Assembly: GCA_045656345.1 (NCBI GenBank) | Contig: JAZOQZ010000049.1 | Span: 1 to 41,973, forward strand | DNA from: SIG452 sp045656345 | GTDB lineage: Bacteria; Bacillota; Clostridia; UMGS1840 | DNA: 41,973 bases | Direction of reading: 5' to 3' | Part shown: one piece after another, positions 1 through 6,245 of the stretch | Layout of the letters: the number at the start of each line of letters is the position of its first letter | How positions within the stretch are numbered: the first letter of the stretch is position 1 | Notes under the pieces: model-generated | What the model saw: the letters and a program-made list of their open reading frames with translations, nothing else | The model's database searches: none | What the model was told of the DNA's origin: nothing | Made by a program: the position numbers and the translations under genes

Positions 1-197
1 CCGTAAACCATAATTGCAACCACCCAGGCTGCCTACGGTCCGGATATAATAATCAATAATCCTAATTCGCTTCCGAGTCCACCTGCTACCAGCACGCTAA
101 TCCCCCAGATTACAGAAGCAATTGCCTCAATAATAAAAGAACCTTTTGCAAATGCCTTTATTTTCTCACCAACATTACAAAATAATTTATCCAGCAT
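1..197 (-). pseudogene. Small membrane protein gene interrupted by an in-frame stop (partial at left edge)
   Basis: Reading leftwards from ATG at 195-197, the frame encodes a soluble start (MLDKLFCNVGEKIKAFAK) and a hydrophobic segment (SFIIEAIASVIWGISVLVAG). It then meets TAG at 33-35, after 54 codons. The same frame stays open beyond the stop and encodes AAWVVAIMVYG up to the window edge. From memory, small two-TM proteins of Clostridia carry a GPLxAW...YGFGEL segment at this place, so the stop sits inside a conserved region. One base change (TTG to TAG) would explain it. A strong promoter lies upstream and there is an AGGAAAGGCGG-like ribosome binding site, so the transcription unit itself looks intact. 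It could be a recent nonsense mutation, a truncated functional protein or a sequencing error. Function unknown. Confidence 0.6.
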
Positions 198-227
198 CTA
201 AAAAACCGCCTTTCCTGTTTTTAAAAT

Positions 228-256
228 ATTATACCAAAAATATGAAACAAAGTCAA
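228..256 (-). promoter_or_regulatory. Promoter of the small membrane protein gene
   Basis: On the minus strand TTGACT (251-256) and TATAAT (228-233) are separated by exactly 17 bases, a near-consensus sigma-A promoter about 30 bases upstream of the ATG. Confidence 0.8.
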
Positions 257-275
257 TATAATAAAGTCAAGCAAC

Positions 276-309
276 AAAAAACACTCCGTGAGATTCACGG
301 AGTGTTTTT
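276..309 (-). terminator. Rho-independent terminator after nagA
   Basis: Inverted repeat ACACTCCGTG / CACGGAGTGT with a 5-base loop. On the minus strand it is followed by a T-rich tail. It lies about 35 bases past the nagA stop and ends the amino-sugar operon. Confidence 0.85.
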
Positions 310-343
310 ACTTTTAATAGAAGAATACCAGCTACCAAAAGAA

Positions 344-1402
344 TTACTGATACAGGTTCCCTGCAATGTAGGTACCAACGATGCTTCTTGCATCATCCAG
401 CACCACAAAGTCAGCATCGAATCCTTCTTTTAACTGACCTTTGTTCACGCCAATCATCTTAGCGGGAGTTTCGGTTGCCATTTTTACAGCGTCTTCAAAA
501 GGAATACCAAATTCCACAGCTTTGTTTACGCAAGTCCACAGATTGGAGGTGCTTCCTGCGATAGCCCCTTCCATAGTTCTTGCCACGCCGTCTTTTACTA
601 AGATAGGCTGTCCGCCGAATTCGTATTCGCCGTCAGTCATACCGGTAGCACGCATAGAGTCACTGATTAACACCAGTCTGTCGGTACCGAAGATTTTATA
701 CATTGCGATGATAACCGCTTTGTGAATATGTAAACCATCACAGATAATCTGTGCATAGATACCGGTTTCCATTCCTGCACCGAGTAACCCCGGGTTTCTG
801 TGATGCAGAGGAGGCATTGCATTGAAAGAGTGAGTCAGACAGTTTGCACCGTTTTTGATTGCTTCCATAGCAATGTCGTAAGTGGTGTCGGTGTGACCTA
901 AGGATACTACGCAAAGGTCTTTAGCTTCTTTGATGAATTCCATACTGCCTTCCACTTCGGGAGCGATGGTTACCATCTTCACATTGGGCAGTTTTTTGAA
1001 TTCTTCAATATCAGGAGCTTTGATGAACTTTTCGTTCTGAGCGCCTTTGTATTTCACATTGATGTAGGGACCTTCCATATGGAACCCAAGAATCTGTGCA
1101 CCTTTGCAATCGGTTGCAGAATTCATAGTTTTGGAAATGTCTTCCATGGAAACGGTCATGGTGGTAGGTAACCAAGAGGTTACACCGTTTTTCGCTAAAT
1201 AATCGCACATTTCGGCAAATTCAGCATCCATGGTGTCACCACCCACGCAGCCGTGGGTATGCACATCCACCAAACCGGGGATCACGGTTTTACCGTCTAA
1301 GTCGGTACCTTCCCCATCCAGTTTTCCGAATTTCACAAATTTTCCGTCAACTACTTCAAAATCACAAAGCTGACCGTTAATTTTCGCATTTTTAAAAATC
1401 AT
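344..1402 (-). CDS. nagA: N-acetylglucosamine-6-phosphate deacetylase
   Basis: The 352-residue cytoplasmic protein is expected to convert GlcNAc-6-P to GlcN-6-P and acetate. It has the amidohydrolase fold markers of NagA: the metal-binding HTHG at residues 48-51, HMEGPY, GHTDTTYD, the THSFNAMPPLHHRNPG segment and the late ISDSMRATG aspartate motif. Its length is slightly short for the family (usually about 370-390) but both ends look complete. The ATG overlaps the nagB stop in an ATGA arrangement, so translation is coupled and the two enzymes act in sequence. It is the last gene of the operon before the terminator. Identification is firm; the exact sugar preference is taken from the family. 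Confidence 0.95.
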   Translation of the reverse strand: MIFKNAKINGQLCDFEVVDGKFVKFGKLDGEGTDLDGKTVIPGLVDVHTHGCVGGDTMDAEFAEMCDYLAKNGVTSWLPTTMTVSMEDISKTMNSATDCKGAQILGFHMEGPYINVKYKGAQNEKFIKAPDIEEFKKLPNVKMVTIAPEVEGSMEFIKEAKDLCVVSLGHTDTTYDIAMEAIKNGANCLTHSFNAMPPLHHRNPGLLGAGMETGIYAQIICDGLHIHKAVIIAMYKIFGTDRLVLISDSMRATGMTDGEYEFGGQPILVKDGVARTMEGAIAGSTSNLWTCVNKAVEFGIPFEDAVKMATETPAKMIGVNKGQLKEGFDADFVVLDDARSIVGTYIAGNLYQ

Positions 1403-2121
1403 TCGCCGTATGCCTCCTTGTCACAAATGAGAACAACATCCGGATGGAGTTTTAATAAGGTTGCAGGCACGTTTGTGGTGATTTTATCGTCCAACAATGC
1501 ACGAACAACTTTATTTTTGTTGGCACCGCTAGCTAAGAGAACGATTTTTTTCGCTTTCATAATGCTTGCCATACCCATAGTGATTGCTTTGGTGGGCACT
1601 TCATCGATGGAGTTAAAGAAACGGGAATTTGCCTGAATGGTATTTTCGGTTAAGTCGGTTAAGTGAGTACCGGAAACCAGGTTTTCATCGGGTTCATTAA
1701 AGCCGATGTGACCGTTCTGACCGATACCTAATAACTGAATATCCACGCCACCTGCTTTTTCAATCATCGCATCGTAGTTTGCACCTTCTTCTTCGGGGTT
1801 TTCGGATAAACCGTTGGGAACGAAGGTTCTTGCCTTATCAATGTTTACGAATTTGAACAGATTTTCGTTCATGAAATAACGGTAGCTCTGGTCATTTTCG
1901 GGAGATAAGGGATAGTATTCGTCTAAGTTAAAGGAGGTGATATCGGAAAAGTCGATTTCGCCTGCTTTGTTCATTTCGATTAAGTTTTTGTACAGACCGA
2001 TGGGGGTGGAACCGGTTGCCAGACCCAAAACGGAATTGGGTTTTAAAATCATCTGACTTGCAAACAGTTTTGCGCCCTCTTTAGACATCTGTTCATAGTT
2101 TTCGCATACAATAACTCTCAT
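1399..2121 (-). CDS. nagB: Glucosamine-6-phosphate deaminase
   Basis: The enzyme turns GlcN-6-P into fructose-6-P and ammonia and so feeds amino sugars into glycolysis. The 240-residue protein has the NagB signatures ATGSTPIGLY (about 36-44), SFNLDEYYPL with the catalytic Asp/Glu pair near 67-68, NENLF, and GIGQNGHIGFNEP (132-144). I place the start at the ATG at 2121 (MRVIVCENYEQM) because AGGAG stands 8 bases upstream of it. An in-frame ATG 39 bases earlier would only add an unconserved tail. It overlaps nagA by 4 bases and follows the ROK-like kinase gene closely. Confidence 0.95.
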   Translation of the reverse strand: MRVIVCENYEQMSKEGAKLFASQMILKPNSVLGLATGSTPIGLYKNLIEMNKAGEIDFSDITSFNLDEYYPLSPENDQSYRYFMNENLFKFVNIDKARTFVPNGLSENPEEEGANYDAMIEKAGGVDIQLLGIGQNGHIGFNEPDENLVSGTHLTDLTENTIQANSRFFNSIDEVPTKAITMGMASIMKAKKIVLLASGANKNKVVRALLDDKITTNVPATLLKLHPDVVLICDKEAYGE

Positions 2122-2162
2122 GTCTGTCACTCCTTTTTTGCTAATTTCGTGGTTAGGCAAAA

Positions 2163-3494
2163 TTATTTCGCCAATTCAGGTAAGCTTGCAGCCGCAATAG
2201 ACTGACCTACTCTTCTTTCGTATTCATCGGGAATGTATAAGTTTACTTTGTTTACTAATTCGGGGAATTCCTGACTTAATACTTCTTTTGCTTTTTCAAT
2301 GATGATGTCGCCGCCTTTACCGGAGGTAACACGACCTAAAATCTGCAGATAGTTGATGTCATAGAATTCGCTGTAATAAGCGATTGCATAGCCAAAGTAA
2401 GTACCGATGGTTTCAAAAATCTGAACAGCGCCTTCGTGACCTTCTGCCAAGTATTTCTGAACCACTTTTAATTTTTCTGCCAAGGATAAATCTTCGGGCA
2501 GTTCGATGCCTGCTTTGGGAGCAAGTTTGATAACAGCATCCTGAGAGAAGTATTTACATCCGCAACCAAAGTCACCGGACCATTCGTCTACCATAGCGTC
2601 GGTATTGTAGTCAACGGGAGCGAATGCCAGTTCGTTTAACCAACCGGTGATGTTACCGTTGGGGTCAACATAACCAACTGCTTCGGAAGTACCCATTGCA
2701 ACGCCTAAGATAGAGTTTTTATTTAAGTGCATAGCACCTGCTAATGCAGCAACGTCACCGTCATTTGCAACTGCAACCGGGATATCGCCTGCAATGTTTT
2801 TATAAATGTCTTTGATTCTTGCGTTGAATTTATCTTTCGGCACTTTGATAAACAAAGAAGCAACCATTGCACGGTTCGCAATGTAAACACCTGCAGAAGA
2901 AACGCCGATTGCATCAACTCTGGGCATTTTGGAAGCTGCTAAGTCGATTGCTTTCTGAATGTTTTCATAGTGATATTCCGGATCATCGTTTAATTTGGGT
3001 AACCAAACGATTTCTTCGGAGAAGATAACTTCGCCGTCTACCACTGCAGAAACTTTCATATCGCTTCCGCCGGCATCAAAACCGATACGGCAACCATCTA
3101 AATGACGGCCGATGGAAACGGGATTGCCTTTTTCTTCGGGCATATTTTCGGTGTAAATTACTTCGAAGGGATTTTCATAAACGCCGCTCATGAATTCCAC
3201 GTCGAATTTACGAAGACCTTCCATAGTATACGCTTCTTTGATGTATTCGTATACATCTTTATCACCGTTTAAGTAAATTTTGAAGCCGCCAACTGCCCAC
3301 AGAAGCATTTTGATTAAACGTTCTACATAGAAGTTGTTAGCGTCTTTGTCTTCACCGATTTTGGTGTCGTAACGGTAAATGAGACCGTTTTCTCTTTCCA
3401 CTGCAATCTGCAGAGGACGAGTTGCGGTTTCTAAAAATTTTCTGTTGTACACAATTGCGGGGATAAATTCCTGGTCCAAGATAGGTTTAATCAT
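2163..3494 (-). CDS. ROK/ASKHA-family sugar kinase with an extra N-terminal domain
   Basis: The 443-residue protein has an ASKHA kinase core starting near residue 130: phosphate-1 motif IGFDAGGSDMK, then a SSAG region, NDGDVAALAGAM with the catalytic-type aspartate, and GVAMGTSEAVGYVD as the second phosphate motif. The usual ROK zinc motif (CxCGxxGCxE) is not seen; a GDFGCGCKYF segment occupies a similar place. The first 130 or so residues form a separate region absent from short ROK kinases. In this operon it most likely phosphorylates an N-acetylhexosamine, giving the 6-phosphate that NagA needs, but the substrate is inference. It starts inside the end of the NahK-like gene (8-base overlap), so it is co-translated. 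A sugar-sensing role cannot be ruled out. Confidence 0.7.
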   Translation of the reverse strand: MIKPILDQEFIPAIVYNRKFLETATRPLQIAVERENGLIYRYDTKIGEDKDANNFYVERLIKMLLWAVGGFKIYLNGDKDVYEYIKEAYTMEGLRKFDVEFMSGVYENPFEVIYTENMPEEKGNPVSIGRHLDGCRIGFDAGGSDMKVSAVVDGEVIFSEEIVWLPKLNDDPEYHYENIQKAIDLAASKMPRVDAIGVSSAGVYIANRAMVASLFIKVPKDKFNARIKDIYKNIAGDIPVAVANDGDVAALAGAMHLNKNSILGVAMGTSEAVGYVDPNGNITGWLNELAFAPVDYNTDAMVDEWSGDFGCGCKYFSQDAVIKLAPKAGIELPEDLSLAEKLKVVQKYLAEGHEGAVQIFETIGTYFGYAIAYYSEFYDINYLQILGRVTSGKGGDIIIEKAKEVLSQEFPELVNKVNLYIPDEYERRVGQSIAAASLPELAK

Positions 3495-4566
3495 ACTTCT
3501 TCACAATCTCCTTCATCAAGTTTTCTTTTTCTTCCATATCTTTTACTAATTTGAACTGAGTACGGCAACGGTCCAGATTATGTTCGGGACGTTTTACTTT
3601 GAAATAAGTATCACCGTTTAAGTAGTCAGCCAAGAAACGGATACCACATTCGTAGGTCATCAGTTTTGCTGCAAAGGGCATCAGTTCTTTTTCACGGGGA
3701 GTCATAACGTCCTTTAATTCTTCCATATAACCCTTGGTGAACATTTCAAACAGGTTTAAGTCACAATATACCTTGGATAAGTCTTTTTCGTCTTCATCCG
3801 CAGGATTGGTACCAAAACGTAAGGAATCACCGTAGTCATACAGTAAGGAACCGGGCATAACGGTATCCAGGTCGATTACGCAGATGCCAAGACCGGTTTC
3901 GTCATCAATCATAATGTTGTTATATTTGGTGTCATTATGGGTAACACGCAGCGGAACGGTGCCTTCTTTGATTGCATCCACAATCACAGAAGCATCCTTT
4001 TCTCTTGCCAAAGCAAATTCCACTTCTGCCTGCACGTCTTTTAATCTGCCTGCTTTATCGTTTGCAATCGCTTCTTTCAGCTGACGGAAACGGTCAGTAG
4101 TATCGTGGAAATTAGGGATGGTTTCATGCAGTTTTTCAGCGGGGAAATCTGCCAGGCGCTGCTGGAATTTCGCAAATGCTTTTGCTGCATTATAAAAATG
4201 AATGGGTTCTTCTACGATTTCATAGGTCTGAGCGCCTTCAATAAACTCATACATTCTGAAATAATCGCCCTCGGGAGTTACATAGTAAGGTTCTCCTTCA
4301 TGGGTTCTTACCAGATTCAGGGTTTCTCTTTTGGGGTCGCCGCCTTCTGCTTCGATTTTTTTTCTCAGATGCTCGGTAACATGCACGATATTTTCCATAA
4401 CATCCTGAGGACGCTTGAACACGTTGTGATTGATTCTCTGCAGAATGTATCTGGGTTCGCACGCGTTGGACAAATAAGTGTCGTTAATGTGACCTTTTCC
4501 GTATGGTGTCGCACCATCGGTAACATTAAACTGACCGATGATCTTTTTTAAATTGTACTCTGCCAT
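3487..4566 (-). CDS. nahK: N-acetylhexosamine 1-kinase-like phosphotransferase
   Basis: This 359-residue protein belongs to the APH/choline-kinase-like fold. It has a GKGHINDTY nucleotide-binding stretch near residues 23-31, the catalytic loop THNDTKYNNI (209-218) and the metal-binding IDLDTV (231-236). These match NahK, which makes GlcNAc/GalNAc-1-phosphate in the lacto-N-biose/galacto-N-biose salvage route. I chose ATG 4566: it gives the usual NahK length and has CAGG 10 bases upstream, whereas an in-frame TTG at 4587 would sit over that site. First gene of the nag operon. A 1-kinase next to nagA/nagB, which need 6-phosphates, suggests two fates for the sugar or a changed specificity. Confidence 0.8.
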   Translation of the reverse strand: MAEYNLKKIIGQFNVTDGATPYGKGHINDTYLSNACEPRYILQRINHNVFKRPQDVMENIVHVTEHLRKKIEAEGGDPKRETLNLVRTHEGEPYYVTPEGDYFRMYEFIEGAQTYEIVEEPIHFYNAAKAFAKFQQRLADFPAEKLHETIPNFHDTTDRFRQLKEAIANDKAGRLKDVQAEVEFALAREKDASVIVDAIKEGTVPLRVTHNDTKYNNIMIDDETGLGICVIDLDTVMPGSLLYDYGDSLRFGTNPADEDEKDLSKVYCDLNLFEMFTKGYMEELKDVMTPREKELMPFAAKLMTYECGIRFLADYLNGDTYFKVKRPEHNLDRCRTQFKLVKDMEEKENLMKEIVKKYD

Positions 4567-4648
4567 AACAATAAGACCTGCTTTCAAAATGAAATTTTAG
4601 AAACCCTTTTTCTTTCCTATATTTATATAGCGAGTTTCCGATAAGTTT

Positions 4649-4700
4649 ATCTTAGCATATTCTCCTTGCAATTTATTTGCACATTCGGACAGTTTATTTG
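4649..4700 (-). promoter_or_regulatory. Candidate activator-dependent promoter of the nag operon
   Basis: On the minus strand there is an extended -10 (TGC-TAAGAT, hexamer at 4649-4654) but no recognisable -35. Instead the 11-mer CAAATAAAYTG occurs twice in direct orientation (4690-4700 and 4669-4679) with a 21-bp period. The proximal copy covers the -35 position. This is the layout typical of AraC/XylS-type activator sites; the assignment is inference. Confidence 0.45.
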
Positions 4701-4794
4701 TAATTTAAGTCACATTTTCACGATGAGACAGACTTTTTTACCAAAGCATCACCCAAAACAGTGTTTGTGATTCGTTAAAATCCCGAAAAAGACG

Positions 4795-4829
4795 GTAAAA
4801 AAGCCGTAATCCATTTGGATTACGGCTTT
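4795..4829 (-). terminator. Terminator after the AbrB-like gene
   Basis: Stem AAGCCGTAATCC / GGATTACGGCTT with a short loop. On the minus strand it is followed by TTTTTT. It begins a few bases past the abrB-like stop codon. Confidence 0.9.
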
Positions 4830-4835
4830 CAATTG

Positions 4836-5237
4836 TTATGCTTTTTTGATAATTTCATCTGCACATTCACGGCAAATCTTCTTATCCCGAATCTGCAAAA
4901 GATGTTCGGTGTTTCCGCAAATAACACAGCTTCTCTCGTATTTTTTCAAAAGGATGCTGGTCTCCTCGGTAAAAATCTCCACATAATCGTCACACTCTGC
5001 CAGACCAAACTGTTTCCGGATTGATTTGGGCAAAACAATTCTCCCCACATTATCGGTGTGATAACGGGACTGAATATCACCGTCGGAAATGGCATATTTT
5101 TTTATCACAATAAATTCCCCTTTGGTAAAAATCTCCACAGGAGTGTGTTCGCTGATTGAGTATTCACTGCGGATGGCTTTGGGCACCATAATTCTGCCCA
5201 GTTTGTCAATTCTGCGGGTTAATCCTGTTGCAATCAT
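4836..5237 (-). CDS. Transition-state regulator with two AbrB domains and a zinc ribbon
   Basis: The 133-residue protein starts with an AbrB/SpoVT swapped-hairpin domain (about 1-47, GLTRRIDKLGRIMVPKAIR). A second copy follows (about 55-100, RYHTDNVGRIVLPKSIRKQF), and then a C-terminal four-cysteine ribbon (CVICGN...CRECAD, about 107-126). AbrB proteins are DNA-binding global regulators; the usual clostridial form has one such domain plus the ribbon in about 80-90 residues. The duplication would let one chain form the unit normally made by two. The gene is monocistronic, with its own promoter and terminator. Targets cannot be read from the sequence. Confidence 0.85.
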   Translation of the reverse strand: MIATGLTRRIDKLGRIMVPKAIRSEYSISEHTPVEIFTKGEFIVIKKYAISDGDIQSRYHTDNVGRIVLPKSIRKQFGLAECDDYVEIFTEETSILLKKYERSCVICGNTEHLLQIRDKKICRECADEIIKKA

Positions 5238-5285
5238 TTTTTTACTCCTTCTGTTTATTAACTACATTCTTTTCTCTTTTTCTAT

Positions 5286-5314
5286 ATTATATCGTATGAT
5301 AGAAGAAAAGTCAA
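5286..5314 (-). promoter_or_regulatory. Promoter of the AbrB-like gene
   Basis: Minus strand TTGACT (5309-5314), 17-base spacer, TATAAT (5286-5291), about 50 bases before the start codon. Confidence 0.85.
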
Positions 5315-5509
5315 TATAATTTTACAAAATTTTACAAACTTGTAGATTTTTTCTTGTTTTTGGAAATTTTTGGTGAAAAATATTGTGTTTTAATGAAGAC
5401 AAACACCGTTATTAAAAATATTTCCCCCTCAAAAATCCGCTGATTTCAACGGTTTTATGGATTCCAGCTAAAGAAATTAAAAAAAAATTAAAAAAATTTA
5501 AAAAAAGTA
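5315..5509. other. AT-rich intergenic spacer
   Basis: The stretch between the divergent abrB-like and tRNA promoters is extremely AT-rich with long A runs just upstream of the tRNA promoter (about 5475-5508). Such runs resemble an UP element or an intrinsic bend. I see no gene in it. Confidence 0.5.
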
Positions 5510-5538
5510 TTGACTTTTGAAAAAAAGTAGTGTATAAT
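5510..5538 (+). promoter_or_regulatory. Promoter of the tRNA cluster
   Basis: TTGACT (5510-5515), 17-base spacer, TATAAT (5533-5538), preceded by A-tracts. The first tRNA starts 45 bases downstream of the -10. Confidence 0.9.
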
Positions 5539-5582
5539 CATATTCGCTTGATAAGCAAAGCGGTTTATCAGAAAGAAATTAT

Positions 5583-5659
5583 GGCCTGGTAGTTCAGCTG
5601 GTTAGAACGCTAGCCTGTCACGCTAGAGGTCGAGGGTTCGATCCCCTTCCAGGTCGCCA
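5583..5659 (+). tRNA. tRNA-Asp (GUC)
   Basis: A complete cloverleaf: acceptor GGCCTGG paired with CCAGGTC, anticodon stem CTAGC/GCTAG around loop CTGTCAC, T-arm GGGTTCGATCCCC, and an encoded CCA. The anticodon GTC reads aspartate codons. Confidence 0.97.
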
Positions 5660-5702
5660 CTTTTCTTTAAATCCCTTGGAGATTGAGCCGTGACTAACAT
5701 TT

Positions 5703-5778
5703 GCCTCTGTAGCTCAGTCGGTAGAGCAAGGGACTGAAAATCCCTGTGTCGGCGGTTCGATTCCACCCGGAGGCACCA
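5703..5778 (+). tRNA. tRNA-Phe (GAA)
   Basis: A complete cloverleaf with anticodon loop CTGAAAA in a GGGA/TCCC stem, a T-arm around GGTTCGATTCC, acceptor GCCTCTG/CGGAGGC and an encoded CCA. Confidence 0.97.
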
Positions 5779-5803
5779 TTAGCTTTTTAAGAAAATATAA
5801 TAT

Positions 5804-5878
5804 GCGGGAGTGGCTCAGTGGTAGAGCGTCACCTTGCCAAGGTGAACGTCGCGAGTTCGAATCTCGTCTTCCGCTCCA
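5804..5878 (+). tRNA. tRNA-Gly (GCC)
   Basis: Acceptor GCGGGAG pairs with CTTCCGC, anticodon stem CACC/GGTG encloses TTGCCAA, and the CCA is encoded. Third gene of the cluster. Confidence 0.97.
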
Positions 5879-5881
5879 TTT

Positions 5882-5915
5882 GATAAAAGGCACAATGCAT
5901 ATTGTGCCTTTTATC
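5882..5915. terminator. Strong hairpin between tRNA-Gly and tRNA-Cys
   Basis: A perfect 15-bp inverted repeat (GATAAAAGGCACAAT and its complement) around a GCAT loop. There is a T-run inside the 3' arm rather than after it. It probably acts as a partial terminator or processing site inside the tRNA operon. Confidence 0.6.
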
Positions 5916-5938
5916 AACTAAAAAACAAAATTTCATAT

Positions 5939-6012
5939 GGCGCCATAGCCAAGTGGTAAGGCATCGGTCTGCAACACCTTGATCCCCAGTTCGAATCTGG
6001 GTGGCGCCTCCA
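5939..6012 (+). tRNA. tRNA-Cys (GCA)
   Basis: Acceptor GGCGCCA pairs with TGGCGCC, D-arm GCC/GGC, T-arm CCCAG TTCGAAT CTGGG, and CCA is encoded. The loop CTGCAAC gives anticodon GCA. The anticodon stem is TCGGT against ACCTT, so only the three loop-side pairs form; the two outer positions are T-T and C-T mismatches. No promoter stands between it and the hairpin upstream. Confidence 0.9.
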
Positions 6013-6013
6013 A

Positions 6014-6057
6014 AAAAGAACCATAATTTCAAATGGAAGTTATGGTTCTTTTTCTTT
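6014..6057 (+). terminator. Terminator of the tRNA cluster
   Basis: Inverted repeat AAGAACCATAA / TTATGGTTCTT followed by TTTCTTT, directly after tRNA-Cys. Confidence 0.8.
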
Positions 6058-6195
6058 GCCTGAAAACAATTACATAAAAAATTTCAGGTAAAGTTAATTT
6101 TTAATGTAAAAACTATCGCAAAAACAAACAATGTCTAATCAAACGGTCCGGTTTTACTCTCCGATTCCAAAGTTCAAATATACGAACATAAGCTT

Positions 6196-6232
6196 AAAAA
6201 AAGACATCTTGCTGTTGCAAGATGGCTTTTTT
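6196..6232 (-). terminator. Terminator of the kinase gene cluster
   Basis: Stem CATCTTGC / GCAAGATG with a TGTT loop, flanked by T-runs on both strands. It sits 14 bases past the stop of the PASTA kinase and ends the whole minus-strand signalling block. The region 6058-6195 before it holds no gene I can support. Confidence 0.85.
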
Positions 6233-6245
6233 ATGGAGCTGTTTT

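Noticed and set aside
5714..6032. Open frames across the tRNA genes
   Set aside because: They are the antisense of tRNA sequences (a known false-gene pattern with GGIRTH-like peptides) and have no ribosome sites.
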